Source of the DNA: CAZROT01 sp964601895
Lineage (GTDB): Bacteria; Pseudomonadota; Gammaproteobacteria; Enterobacterales; Enterobacteriaceae
Reading direction: 5' to 3'
Assembly (NCBI GenBank): GCA_964601895.1
Contig: CAZROT010000003.1
Coordinates: 1-64,000, forward strand
Length of the DNA stretch: 64,000 bases
Position numbers and translations under genes: made by a program. The stretch's first letter is position 1. Each line of letters starts with the position of its first letter. Shown piece after piece: positions 52,957-62,425 of this stretch. The notes under the pieces are model-generated. The model had not been told where the DNA came from. It was given only the letters and a program-made list of their open reading frames with translations, and did not search any database.

Positions 52957-53065
52957 AATAAAAAAGCCTGACATGTAAATGACAGGCAACAACTACACAC
53001 AGCAATCGGATAAAACCATTGTATTCTTCTTAAGATGCTAAACAGGATGAATAATTACTCACCGA
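52957..53065 (-). ncRNA. rprA: RprA small RNA (Hfq-binding, activator of rpoS translation)
   Basis: Reading the minus strand, GATTGCTGTGTGTAGTTGTT (52987-53007 region) matches the 3' half of E. coli RprA (GAATTGCTGTGTGTAGTC) almost exactly. It is followed, as there, by GCC and a terminator hairpin with a T-run: GCCTGTCAT/ATGTCAGGC, one mismatch, then TTTTTT (52960-52987). The gene is just downstream of ydiK on the same strand, the E. coli position. The 5' half has diverged and its start (about 53065) is set by assuming the E. coli length of about 105 nt. In E. coli RprA is Rcs-controlled and pairs with the rpoS leader; that role is inferred here. Confidence 0.78.
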
Positions 53066-53280
53066 GTACAGAAAAACCTGCAATATCTGTATCGACAACA
53101 ATGAGCAACTACCTGCATCTTTAAGGACGGGTAAGGCGCATTCTGAAGTTTCCTGCCGGCAAAAACAATAGTGAATCAATAAATTGAGCGTTTTTTATCA
53201 GACTTTATTAATATTAATGATAATAGTTTATGTCATTATTTATAGCACGGAAACAAATCACCGCCGTTCAACAGACCTCC

Positions 53281-53420
53281 TGCTAAACGGGCTGCAGAGA
53301 ACGTGCCTGCAGGCACGCAACACAGAGCCTCAATGGACACGAAGCAGCTCAGGATGCGAGAGCCAGAGACAATGCAGCGATTATTCCGTCGCAGAGTGTC
53401 GCAAGAGGTCTGATGTTCAC
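53281..53420. repeat. short dispersed repeat, copy A
   Basis: This part of the gap between rprA and ydiK shares an approximately 120-bp diverged match with 58360-58490, including CACG(A/C)AGC, CCAGAGA(C/T)AA, and the block GCAG(A/G)GTGTCGCAAGAG. The type of element is not recognised. The rest of 53066-53458 shows nothing else. Confidence 0.5.
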
Positions 53421-53458
53421 TGTTATTTTTACCGGTTGATGGTTTACGCTATCAGCTA

Positions 53459-54571
53459 TCAGGCTGCTGTTTCCGGGTTATCTACCTTAGCACCAGGCAG
53501 ATTAAAATCCGGCTGCGGCGCAGGTACTTCGTTTATCCATGCAGAAATAAGTCGATAAGAAACAGCCAGCACTACAGGACCGATAAATAACCCAATCATG
53601 CCAAAAGACAGCAGACCACCAATAACACCCAGCAGAATGAGTATCATGGGTAAATTCGCACCTCTGCGGATTAATATTGGGCGCAGAATACCATCCAGAG
53701 AGCTTAAGATAGCACTCCATACCAGCAGTACCGTACCGAGGGCAGTATCTCCATTCCAGTACAACCAGATAATAGCAGGTACCAGCACTAATAACGGGCC
53801 CAACTGGGCAACACAGCAGATGAACATCAATACCGTTAACAACATGGTGTAAGGAATGCTGCAGACAGCAAGACCAATGCCGCCAAGAACAGCCTGAAGC
53901 AGTGCAGTAACAACCACGCCTAAAGCCACCGCACGAATTGCCTGTGCGGTTAGAATAACCACCGCGTCTCCCCGTTTATCCCCCAGCCGAATGGCAAAAT
54001 GACGAATAAGCAGGCCTATTTTTTCGCCCCGGCAGTACAATATAATACTGAATAGCACCATCAGAGTCAGATGTATTAAAAAACGACCAATGTGAGCCGC
54101 CTGGGCAACAAGCCAGGTTGCGGTAGCACCAATATAAGGCTGAACCTTAGCCAGCAGCGTCTTATATTCCCCCGCTATCAGTGAATTCCAGCCACTGTAA
54201 AGGCGGCCTCCTATCATGGGTATGCTGTTTAGCCATGAAAGATCAGGGAGATTAGGGTGTAATGGATTTTCAGCCCAGTGCGCGAGAGGAGCATTACTGT
54301 CTAAAAGACCGTTAATCAACAGCGTAATAGGAATAACGAAAAGAAGAATCAGCAGCAACGTCATCACCATCACTGCAGGGTAACGCCGCCCCCAGAGCAG
54401 GGTCTCTAATTTGAGTAACAATGGCCAGGTTGCAATGACGACCATGCCAGCCCACGCAAAACCGAGAATAAACGGCTCCATGACCCAAAAACTGGCAATA
54501 ATCATAATAAAAATAAAAAGTATAACAAAAAGAAGTTTGGGCAGATCATAATGTTGCTGCAGGAAGGTCAT
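53459..54571 (-). CDS. ydiK: AI-2E family transporter YdiK
   Basis: 370-residue inner-membrane protein of the AI-2E (UPF0118) family with about seven to eight hydrophobic helices, for example LFVILFIFIMIIASFWVM near 14-31 and MVMTLLLILLFVIPITLLI near 68-86. Family members export quorum signals or act as ion antiporters; the E. coli YdiK substrate is unknown. It is divergent from ydiJ and followed by rprA, as in E. coli. Confidence 0.92.
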   Translation of the reverse strand: MTFLQQHYDLPKLLFVILFIFIMIIASFWVMEPFILGFAWAGMVVIATWPLLLKLETLLWGRRYPAVMVMTLLLILLFVIPITLLINGLLDSNAPLAHWAENPLHPNLPDLSWLNSIPMIGGRLYSGWNSLIAGEYKTLLAKVQPYIGATATWLVAQAAHIGRFLIHLTLMVLFSIILYCRGEKIGLLIRHFAIRLGDKRGDAVVILTAQAIRAVALGVVVTALLQAVLGGIGLAVCSIPYTMLLTVLMFICCVAQLGPLLVLVPAIIWLYWNGDTALGTVLLVWSAILSSLDGILRPILIRRGANLPMILILLGVIGGLLSFGMIGLFIGPVVLAVSYRLISAWINEVPAPQPDFNLPGAKVDNPETAA

Positions 54572-54773
54572 GGTTTAAGTTCTCATCAGGCGAAAGCAGG
54601 GTAAAATGACAATATCTGTTATTTTGATATCATCGTGCATTTCGCGACTTTTTGACAGATTAACCTGAATATTAATACGCTATACAGATAGGATAACGGC
54701 CTTAAATCTGTTTCACTAAAACACCCGTTATTGTTGTATTGTATCTAAGATAACTCATCGACAGGCTGAGGCT

Positions 54774-57700
54774 ATGATCCCACAAATTCCTCAGGTACCC
54801 GGCATTGCCAGAGTCGTACTGGATTTTTTGCAGTTATTACAGCAACAGGGTTTTCAGGGTGATCTGGCGACAGATTACGCTACCCGACTGAATATGGCGA
54901 CCGATAACAGCGTTTATCAGCTATTACCCGATGCGGTAATTTTTCCCTCTGTCACTGAAGACGTTGTGCTGGCAGGTCGCATGGCTAGTGAAGAGCGCTT
55001 CCATGCGCTGACATTCACTGCACGTGGCGGCGGAACTGGTACCAATGGCCAGGCATTGAATACCTGCATCGTGGTAGATATGTCGCGTCATATGAACCAT
55101 ATTCTGGAAATAAACCTGCAACAGCGTTGGGTGCGCGTACAGGCAGGAGTCATCAAGGATCAGCTTGATGAATACCTGCGACCCCTGGGTTATTTCTTTT
55201 CCCCGGAATTGTCAACCAGTAATCGTGCCACGCTGGGCGGCATGATTAATACCGATGCGTCGGGCCAGGGGTCGCGGGTTTATGGTAAAACCTCCGATCA
55301 TGTTCTGGGTTTACGGGCTGTTCTCATTGATGGGGAAATCCTCGATACCTGCGCGCTATCAACCGTATCAGCACAAGCGATTGCGCAGGAAAATTCAGCT
55401 GAAGGACGGATTTACCGCACGGTACTTGAACGCTGTCGTGAGCAGCGCCCCCTTATTGTAGAAAAATTTCCCAAACTCAACCGTTTTCTCACCGGTTATG
55501 ATTTGTATCATGTCTTCAGTGAAGATCTACAGATGTTCAATTTGACACGTATCCTTACCGGTTCAGAAGGAACTCTGGCCTTTGTTACCGAGGCGAAGCT
55601 GGCTATCACCCCTCTGCCTGCAGCCAGACGTCTGGTTAATATTAAATATCAGTCTTTCGATGCAGCCTTACGCAGCGCTTCATTGCTGCTGGAAGCGAAC
55701 GCCCTATCCGTTGAAACCATTGATACCATGGTACTGAATCTGGCACGGGAAGATATTATCTGGCACTTCGTGAGCGCCCTGATTACCGAGGTACCTGGCA
55801 AAAAAATCCAGGCAATTAATATCGTTGAATTTGCCGGTGACGACGCGCTGCTGCTGGATAATCAGGTAACACAACTCTGCCGCAGACTGGATGAACTGAT
55901 AGCCACAGAAAAAACAGGCGTTATCGGTTATCAGGTGTGTCATTCGCTGGCAGAAATAGAACACATTTATGCCATGCGCAAGAAAGCAGTCGGTTTATTA
56001 GGTAACAGCGCAGGAGCAGCCAAACCCATTGCTTTTGTTGAAGATACCTGCGTCCCCCCGGAGCATCTGGCGGATTATATTCATGAATTTCGCCAGCTAC
56101 TGGACAGACATAATCTGGTTTATGGCATGTTCGGCCATGTGGATGCGGGGGTATTACATGTACGCCCTGCTCTGGACATGACCGACGCTTACCAGCAGGG
56201 CTTAATCAAACAGCTTTCTGACGCGGTGGTGCAGCTCACTATCCGTTATGGCGGCCTGCTGTGGGGAGAGCATGGCAAGGGACTGCGCTCAGAATATGTA
56301 GTCAATTTCTTTGGTGAAACCTTGTATCGTGAATTACAGCACATCAAATCAGCTTTTGATCCCCATAATCGACTCAATCCGGGTAAAATATGTACACCAC
56401 TGGCCAGTGGTGCAGAAGTAATGACAGTAGATGCACGTAAACGCGGTTTTTATGATAGTCAGATTGCTATAAATGTACGCACCTCATTTCGTGGCGCACT
56501 GGACTGTAATGGTAATGGTTTATGTTTTAATTTTGATGCATTCAGCCCCATGTGTCCGTCAATGAAAATCACCCGTAACCGCCTGCATTCTCCGAAAGGG
56601 CGCGCTACCCTAATTCGCGAATGGTTGCGTTTACTGGCAGAGCAGGGGGTGAATCTCATCGAAATGGAAAAAAAGCCTGGCGAAAAAAAACCACGCCTCC
56701 TGACAAGCCTGCAAAAAATACGCCACAGCTGGTATGCCAGGCGCGGTGAGTATGATTTCTCTCATGAAGTCAAGGCAGCGCTGTCAGGTTGTCTGGCGTG
56801 CCAGGCCTGTGCGACACAATGCCCGGTCAAAATAGATGTGCCCGCGTTTTTTGCCCGTTTTCTTCAGCTTTACCACACGCGTTATCTGCGGCCAGTGCGC
56901 GATTATTTAATAGCAGCGCTCGAAAGCTACGTCCCGCTCATGGCAACCGCACCCGGATTTTTTAATGCCCTGTTCAGACAACGCTGGATACAGCATTTAA
57001 CGCGCAAAATGACAGGCCTGGTGGATACGCCACTACTTTCGGTTCCTTCCCTGAAACAACAGCTGTCCGGTCATTATGCCTGTACCATGACAGTAAAACA
57101 GCTCGAGCAGTTGAGTGATTCCGAACGTAAGCGACATGTGTTGATTGTGCAGGACCTCTTCACCAGTTTTTATGATACACAGGTGGTCACCGATTTTATC
57201 CGGCTGGCTGAAAAACTGGGTTTTCATCCTGTATTGCTCCCCTTTTCACCCGCCGGAAAAGCGCAGTACATCAAAGGTTTTTTGCACAGGTTTGCTAAAA
57301 CAGCAGAAAAAACAACGGACTTTCTCAAGCGTATTGCCATGCTGGGTATACCGGTAGTAGGGATAGAGCCGGCAGTGACTCTCTTCTATCGTTCTGAATA
57401 TAAAAAAATATTACCTGAAAAGCATAATAATTTTACCGTACAGCTGATTCACGAATGGTTGCAGGCGATACTGCCCTGCGAGACGCAGCAGACACTGACA
57501 GAAGAACCATGGTATCTGTTTACGCATTGCACGGAAAGCACTGCCCTGCCTGCCAGCAGTGAACAATGGGCAGCGATTTTCGCCTGTTATGGTGCTAAGC
57601 TTGCACATATCCCTGTCGGCTGTTGTGGTATGGCCGGTGTCTATGGTCATGAAGCCGTTAACAGTAAAAATTCATCGGGTATCTATGCGCTTTCCTGGCA

Positions 57701-57863
57701 ACAACAGCTGCAAAAGCTGCCACCGGAACGCTGTCTGGCAACAGGCTGGTCGTGCCGCAGCCAGGTAAAGCGTATTGACGATAAAAAAATCAAACATCCA
57801 CTACAGGCCTTACTGGAGATTATCGAATGTTATGGAAAAGAGCGGCAACCCTGGCAGAGTTAA
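54774..57863 (+). CDS. ydiJ: FAD/Fe-S oxidoreductase YdiJ (D-2-hydroxyglutarate dehydrogenase type)
   Basis: 1029 residues (E. coli 1018). N-terminal FAD-binding PCMH domain (FTARGGGTGTNGQ, NRATLGGMINTDASGQG), FAD-oxidase C-terminal domain (FGHVDAGVLHVRP, GEHGKGLRSEY), then a ferredoxin-like domain with CLACQACATQCPVKIDVP and a CCG-type cysteine domain (PVGCCGMAGVYGHE). In E. coli it is reported to oxidise D-2-hydroxyglutarate. It overlaps menI by 37 bp, so coupled expression is likely. Confidence 0.94.
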   Translation: MIPQIPQVPGIARVVLDFLQLLQQQGFQGDLATDYATRLNMATDNSVYQLLPDAVIFPSVTEDVVLAGRMASEERFHALTFTARGGGTGTNGQALNTCIVVDMSRHMNHILEINLQQRWVRVQAGVIKDQLDEYLRPLGYFFSPELSTSNRATLGGMINTDASGQGSRVYGKTSDHVLGLRAVLIDGEILDTCALSTVSAQAIAQENSAEGRIYRTVLERCREQRPLIVEKFPKLNRFLTGYDLYHVFSEDLQMFNLTRILTGSEGTLAFVTEAKLAITPLPAARRLVNIKYQSFDAALRSASLLLEANALSVETIDTMVLNLAREDIIWHFVSALITEVPGKKIQAINIVEFAGDDALLLDNQVTQLCRRLDELIATEKTGVIGYQVCHSLAEIEHIYAMRKKAVGLLGNSAGAAKPIAFVEDTCVPPEHLADYIHEFRQLLDRHNLVYGMFGHVDAGVLHVRPALDMTDAYQQGLIKQLSDAVVQLTIRYGGLLWGEHGKGLRSEYVVNFFGETLYRELQHIKSAFDPHNRLNPGKICTPLASGAEVMTVDARKRGFYDSQIAINVRTSFRGALDCNGNGLCFNFDAFSPMCPSMKITRNRLHSPKGRATLIREWLRLLAEQGVNLIEMEKKPGEKKPRLLTSLQKIRHSWYARRGEYDFSHEVKAALSGCLACQACATQCPVKIDVPAFFARFLQLYHTRYLRPVRDYLIAALESYVPLMATAPGFFNALFRQRWIQHLTRKMTGLVDTPLLSVPSLKQQLSGHYACTMTVKQLEQLSDSERKRHVLIVQDLFTSFYDTQVVTDFIRLAEKLGFHPVLLPFSPAGKAQYIKGFLHRFAKTAEKTTDFLKRIAMLGIPVVGIEPAVTLFYRSEYKKILPEKHNNFTVQLIHEWLQAILPCETQQTLTEEPWYLFTHCTESTALPASSEQWAAIFACYGAKLAHIPVGCCGMAGVYGHEAVNSKNSSGIYALSWQQQLQKLPPERCLATGWSCRSQVKRIDDKKIKHPLQALLEIIECYGKERQPWQS

Positions 57864-58252
57864 ATCAGATTGGCCAGCATTCTATGGTCGGGCATCTGGG
57901 CATCAGAATAACGCGCTTTGAAGATACGGAAATAGAAGCAACCATGCCAGTTAATGAGCGCACGCGGCAACCCTTTGGTCTGCTGCATGGCGGCGCTTCC
58001 GCCGTACTGGCTGAATCGCTGGGATCCATGGCAGGCTATCTCTGTACTGAAGGAGAGCAGCGCGTGGTAGGCATAGAAATTAATGCCAATCATGTGCGCG
58101 CCGTACGTGAAGGTATGGTACGTGCAGTATGCCGTGCCGTACATGTCGGCAAGCGCCATCAGGTCTGGCAGATAGAAATCTTCGATGAACAGCAGCGTTT
58201 ATGCTGTATTTCGCGTTTAACCACCTCTGTTATTCAGGCTGGCCTGTCATAA
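57827..58252 (+). CDS. menI: 1,4-dihydroxy-2-naphthoyl-CoA hydrolase
   Basis: Hotdog-fold thioesterase (YdiI) releasing DHNA in menaquinone synthesis. It has 141 residues. The PaaI-type active site is QPFGLLHGGASAVLAESLGS, with H54 and the catalytic Glu63. The start inside the ydiJ 3' end gives MLWKRAATLAELN, matching the E. coli N-terminus. In E. coli sufA is nearby; here the suf operon is absent. Confidence 0.93.
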   Translation: MLWKRAATLAELNQIGQHSMVGHLGIRITRFEDTEIEATMPVNERTRQPFGLLHGGASAVLAESLGSMAGYLCTEGEQRVVGIEINANHVRAVREGMVRAVCRAVHVGKRHQVWQIEIFDEQQRLCCISRLTTSVIQAGLS

Positions 58253-58778
58253 CCGCACCGTTTCCCAGATAGCGCATCATAGCCCGCTGGGGATAAGACT
58301 TATAAGGTAGCTTGTGCTTTGCTGATAGCTTGTTGGGGTAACAGGCCGCTTTAAAAAACTCTCTGCAGGCGCGCTATACAAAGAACAACCCAGTGCCGAG
58401 CCTGCGTTTACACGCAGCCCATGAAAATTCACGTACCAGAGATAACGCAGCGCTGCTCGCACAGCAGGGTGTCGCAAGAGACCGGTTATCCTGAACTACT
58501 CTCTTACTCTGACTGGTGTGTCTGGTAACCAAATTTACCCAGCACCGCCGGCGCTTTTCCCCCAGTCGTGTGGCAAAGATGTCAATGTCGACCGGCTCAC
58601 CGGTGCGCAGGTCGTAAACCGGCGTTGTCAATGCAAGGCACAGGGTTACCTGTGTACAGCAAAAGTGATGATGAAATCACGGAAAAAACTGAGTATCCCA
58701 TGGATATAACATTTAAATGATATATATTTAAACTTATAAATTCATTTAATGAATTATCAGGGTTATCTGGAGAAATTA
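58253..58778. other. intergenic region with dispersed repeat copy B
   Basis: 526 bp without a supported gene. 58360-58490 is a diverged copy of the repeat at 53281-53420 (shared GTGTCGCAAGAG and surrounding blocks). A minus-strand frame (58374-58631) starts MTTPVYDLRTGEPVDIDIFA, which looks protein-like but is then merged with the repeat; it may be a decayed gene. An AT-rich part (58690-58750) probably holds the promoter of the chaperone-effector pair. Confidence 0.4.
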
Positions 58779-59255
58779 ATGATGCCACATTTTTCCAATG
58801 CTCAGTCTGCAGTTCTGCTCAGTGAACTGGGTGACGATTCAGGACTAAAACTGACTTTTGATGAACATGGTCAGTGCCTGCTGGTACTGGATGATAATCT
58901 CATGATTTCCATACGGCAATCAGCAGACAGCTGGGTGCTGTACGGCATGCTGGGAGAATTCTGGCAGCCGGATAGTGATTTTTTCCAGTATCTGTTGTCA
59001 CTAAATCAGTTGCTGGCCGAACAGGGTCAGGGCGCTCTGACCTTTGAGCCAAAGAATAACGCCGTACTTTATCTGCATCACATTCCGTTAAAAGACGCCA
59101 ACAGGACCACCCTGTATCAGTCGCTGGAAACTTTCACGAACTGGCTGGAAACCCTGATGCAACGCCTGAATGAAAGCGACGCAGGCAGGGCAAGAATGCA
59201 GGGATCGGCATTCAGCCCGATGGCAGATACTCACCCGCAGAACAGGAGGATATAA
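58779..59255 (+). CDS. putative type III secretion chaperone (CesT/Tir class)
   Basis: Small acidic protein of 158 residues from ATG 58779, which has GGAG six bases upstream; an ATG 10 codons earlier lacks a ribosome-binding site. Composition and pattern fit class I T3SS chaperones: GLKLTFDEHGQCLLVLDDNL and MISIRQSADSWVLYGMLGEF give the beta-alpha dimerisation core, LSLNQLLAEQGQGALTFEP and YLHHIPL follow, and the C-terminal helix is long. Its stop overlaps the next ATG (TAATG), and an AGGAGG site inside its end serves the effector, the typical chaperone-effector arrangement. The assignment rests on pattern and context, not on a close named homologue. Confidence 0.72.
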   Translation: MMPHFSNAQSAVLLSELGDDSGLKLTFDEHGQCLLVLDDNLMISIRQSADSWVLYGMLGEFWQPDSDFFQYLLSLNQLLAEQGQGALTFEPKNNAVLYLHHIPLKDANRTTLYQSLETFTNWLETLMQRLNESDAGRARMQGSAFSPMADTHPQNRRI

Positions 59256-61063
59256 TGCCGTTTAATCCCGTTAATATTCCTTCGTCCAGCAGTAATACCC
59301 CCATTGATACCAGGAGTGAGCATAGTAATAAAGATGCGGTAACGGGCATAGTAGAGAGCGCTACAATACCATTTAAGGAAAAAGTACTGCATCTTCTGGC
59401 TCAGGTACCTTTACTGAAAAGCCTGCCTGCTATCGAAGCGTATGTTAAAAAAACACGTATGAAGAATCAGCAGAAGCTGGTTGGGTTCATTTTATCTCTG
59501 TCAGAAATAGTAAATGGAAAACTCGTCAATGAGACAGCGCTGAAGGCAGCTGCAGAAATAGGGGAATTGCAGATGAAACCCGGCATGCGACTCACCGATC
59601 GTAATTTTCAGCTTATAAACCGCCGGATAAAAGACTTTGATGGTGTCGGAGATGCTAAAAATCTGCCACGCAGGGTACAGGTGAATATCTGGCCTTATGA
59701 AAACATGAATCATTGCGGCCATGCGTCCATCACAGTGAAAAACGATACAAACCCTGAAACCTATATTAGCTGGTGGCCAGATAGAGATGATTTCAGCTTT
59801 TTAGATCACTTTAGAACATTAGGTGTTTCTTCAGACAGGAGTTATCAGTCAGATGGGAGGGAGGAAATTTCTAAAAAAGCAGGCAAGAAATTAGATAATT
59901 TTGAAAACATGAGAGAAATACGCAGAAAAAGCTCATCATTGAGCAACGAATTTCGCGCCGCCATTGACGATAGTATAGAAAAAGTGATGATGCGTTTTAA
60001 CCCTCGGACTGCCATGGCTGATGGAAATTTTTCAAAAATAGATCTTAATGAAAAAAAGGATTTTTTGCGTATCAGAATAGCAGAAGCATTAACTCATGCT
60101 GAACATAACTCAGAAAAACTGGTTGATACTGAACTGGCAAAGTATATGAAAGACGTCCATTCCAGATTAATTGATATTATTCTGGATGAAACTATTAACC
60201 TGGCAGATTCCCCACAGGAGGCATCTGATGATGTTTTTTTTGACAACGTTAAAGCACGGGTTGCAGATAATAACGACATCAGGAATATTGAAAACGATTT
60301 TGTGAAATCTGTTTTAAAACAGGCTCCTTACTTTATGCCCAAAGCTCGCCAGCAAAAAGATAATGCGCAGAGCTGGACAGTCGCTTCAGAGAAGGTTTTT
60401 GTGCCGTTAAAGGGAACGCAGGGAGAGGTATTTGCACTTTTTGGGCTGGATGAACAAAAAATTTACAGGCACTGGTCAGATGTGCAAGACAGGGCTAAAA
60501 ATAATGAAATAGGCTATCGTTTTATCAGCAGGGATCAAAACTGCTCTGGTATCACTGCCGGAATGCTTGTTGCCGGAGGAGCTGGCGAGCTTGTCCCATT
60601 CAAATCGAGCTGGTTTGCCGATACACCGAATGATATTCACCGTTATGCACTTGCGTTACAAAGCCGGGTTGACAGCCTGAATCAGCAGAGCGCGCAGATT
60701 CAGCAATTTTATCAGAGCGAACAACAGAATCCGGCACTGAGCCTTATCAATGGGCAGCCTGCTTCCGAGGCCAGTGTTGCCACCTTGCGCGATAGCATCA
60801 ATCAGGCAATAGCAACCATGGCACCCGCAGAAAAGAAGCGTTTTTCTGCACTGAAAAAAGCGGCACATCATATGCCAGAGGAAAGCGTGGATCAGAAGAA
60901 ACTGACAAAAGCGGGCATTGCGCTTGTGGAAGCGTTAAGCCATCTGCTGAATAATTCCTTACCCTCTCCACAGACTGAAGCTGCTTCCCGTGCATTATTC
61001 AGTGCGGCAGTTATGAGAGAGTCACTGGAAAAAATGATGAAAAACAGCATAGCAAACGAATGA
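59255..61063 (+). CDS. putative T3SS effector, predicted permuted papain-like cysteine peptidase
   Basis: 602-residue soluble protein translated in a TAATG overlap with its chaperone. The first 30 residues are Ser/Asn/Thr-rich and disordered (PSSSSNTP), as in T3SS signals, followed by a presumed chaperone-binding segment (about 30-110). NHCGHASITV with H156 and YISWWPDRDD lie at 152-179; RDQNCSGITAGMLVAGGAGE with C430 lies at 427-446. A His-first, Cys-later order with GHA and NC-x3-(A/V) contexts is typical of permuted NlpC/P60-LRAT-type peptidases, so this may be a protease or acyltransferase acting in host cells (inference). Helical insertion at 200-350 and a helical C-terminus. It takes the place of suf genes between menI and ldtE. 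Confidence 0.68.
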   Translation: MPFNPVNIPSSSSNTPIDTRSEHSNKDAVTGIVESATIPFKEKVLHLLAQVPLLKSLPAIEAYVKKTRMKNQQKLVGFILSLSEIVNGKLVNETALKAAAEIGELQMKPGMRLTDRNFQLINRRIKDFDGVGDAKNLPRRVQVNIWPYENMNHCGHASITVKNDTNPETYISWWPDRDDFSFLDHFRTLGVSSDRSYQSDGREEISKKAGKKLDNFENMREIRRKSSSLSNEFRAAIDDSIEKVMMRFNPRTAMADGNFSKIDLNEKKDFLRIRIAEALTHAEHNSEKLVDTELAKYMKDVHSRLIDIILDETINLADSPQEASDDVFFDNVKARVADNNDIRNIENDFVKSVLKQAPYFMPKARQQKDNAQSWTVASEKVFVPLKGTQGEVFALFGLDEQKIYRHWSDVQDRAKNNEIGYRFISRDQNCSGITAGMLVAGGAGELVPFKSSWFADTPNDIHRYALALQSRVDSLNQQSAQIQQFYQSEQQNPALSLINGQPASEASVATLRDSINQAIATMAPAEKKRFSALKKAAHHMPEESVDQKKLTKAGIALVEALSHLLNNSLPSPQTEAASRALFSAAVMRESLEKMMKNSIANE

Positions 61064-61487
61064 ACCCTATCAGTGACGCTTTTATAAAAGAAAAACGTCA
61101 TATCCCCGCTAGCGTGTTTGCGCCATTTTTCACCCGGGTGGTATCACCCGCCAGAGAATTTTGCCACGCATCCGGCAGGTTTATAATAGCGTCCTGCTTT
61201 ATCTGCTTATCAGGCCGGAATGATTTTATTATTTTCATGATGGCATTGCGCTTTCATTAAAAATACAGTGAGTTATTTTTACCTGTTCCTTTAGCTATGG
61301 AGTATATTTTAACATACACTGTCACATAGCGTTTACCTGGCCGCCAGCCAGTTCTGGCAGCAGACATTACTCATTAATTTGTCGATAATTTGCAAAGACA
61401 TGGTATCAGAACGGTATTTTTTTGAATGTTGTCTGTAGTGTCATTACAATGCGCAATAATGAACGACAATCCACTCAGGAATCATGC
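61064..61487. other. intergenic region between the effector gene and ldtE
   Basis: 424 bp. A 66-codon frame at 61060-61260 overlaps the effector stop but shows no family features and no ribosome-binding site. The remainder is AT-rich and presumably carries the ldtE promoter. No suf gene remnant was recognised. Confidence 0.4.
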
Positions 61488-62423
61488 ATGAGATTTTTAT
61501 TAAACTTATCAGGTATTCTCCTTTTGGGCACCGCCTTGCTTTCAGCCATAATACCTGTCGCTCGTGCAACAGAATATACTCTGCCACCCGCAGGCAGCAG
61601 CCTTATCGGTGAAAATACCACTTTTACTGTACCCGATGATAACCGCCCGCTTGAGGCTATTGCAGCACAATATAAAATTGGTTTACTCGGCATGCTGGAG
61701 GCCAATCCGGGTACCGATCCCTGGTTACCACAGCCGGGCACGGTGCTGACCATTCCAGCCCAGATGCTGCTACCCGCCAATACACCACGTGAAGGCATTG
61801 TCATTAATCTGGCTGAACTGCGTCTTTATTATTATCCGCCGAAGCGCAATACGGTTATTGTCTATCCTATCGGCATTGGTCAGACCGGCATCAACACCCC
61901 ACTGATGGTCACCTCAGTGAGCCAGAAAATCAAAAATCCAAGCTGGACGCCAACAAAAAATATCCGCAAACGCTATCTGGAAGAGGGAACCGTGTTACCT
62001 GCTGTGGTACCCGCCGGGCCTGATAACCCCATGGGAGCTTTTGCATTGCGCCTCGCTGAAGGGAGTGGCCAGTATCTGATTCATGGTACCAATGCCAACT
62101 TTGGTATTGGTATGCGTGTCAGCTCAGGCTGTATTCGTCTGAGGCCTGAGGATATTGAGGCTCTGTTCAAGGCGGTTCCAGTCGGAACACGCGTACAGAT
62201 AATTAACGAACCGGTGAAATTTTCTGTTGAGCCGGATGGCAGAAGATACATAGAGGTCCATCAGCCACTGTCACGTACCGACGATGATGATCCACAGACA
62301 GTAGCGATTAAATTAACTAACTCCATAAAAAAATTGATGTTTAACCGTGCAACTAATCGTTCTCTTGCCGAGAGCGCTATTGTGCGTCGTTCCGGCATGC
62401 CAGTACAGGTTGATAATGAGTAA
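61488..62423 (+). CDS. ldtE: L,D-transpeptidase LdtE (YnhG)
   Basis: Periplasmic enzyme making 3-3 (mDap-mDap) peptidoglycan cross-links. It has 311 residues from ATG 61488, chosen for the CAGGA site and the signal peptide MRFLLNLSGILLLGTALLSA (cleaved near ARA-TEY). A LysM-like region (PLEAIAAQYKIGLLGMLEAN) precedes the YkuD catalytic domain with IHGTNANFGIG and SSGCIRLRPEDIE, giving the His and Cys nucleophile. Sequence and E. coli position (menI side, suf missing between) point to LdtE rather than LdtA-C. Confidence 0.92.
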   Translation: MRFLLNLSGILLLGTALLSAIIPVARATEYTLPPAGSSLIGENTTFTVPDDNRPLEAIAAQYKIGLLGMLEANPGTDPWLPQPGTVLTIPAQMLLPANTPREGIVINLAELRLYYYPPKRNTVIVYPIGIGQTGINTPLMVTSVSQKIKNPSWTPTKNIRKRYLEEGTVLPAVVPAGPDNPMGAFALRLAEGSGQYLIHGTNANFGIGMRVSSGCIRLRPEDIEALFKAVPVGTRVQIINEPVKFSVEPDGRRYIEVHQPLSRTDDDDPQTVAIKLTNSIKKLMFNRATNRSLAESAIVRRSGMPVQVDNE

Positions 62424-62425
62424 CA

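Noticed and set aside
61060..61260. 66-codon frame overlapping the effector stop (ATGA)
   Set aside because: The overlap looks like coupling, but the product is Cys/Phe-rich without conserved pattern and the effector end has no ribosome-binding site for it.
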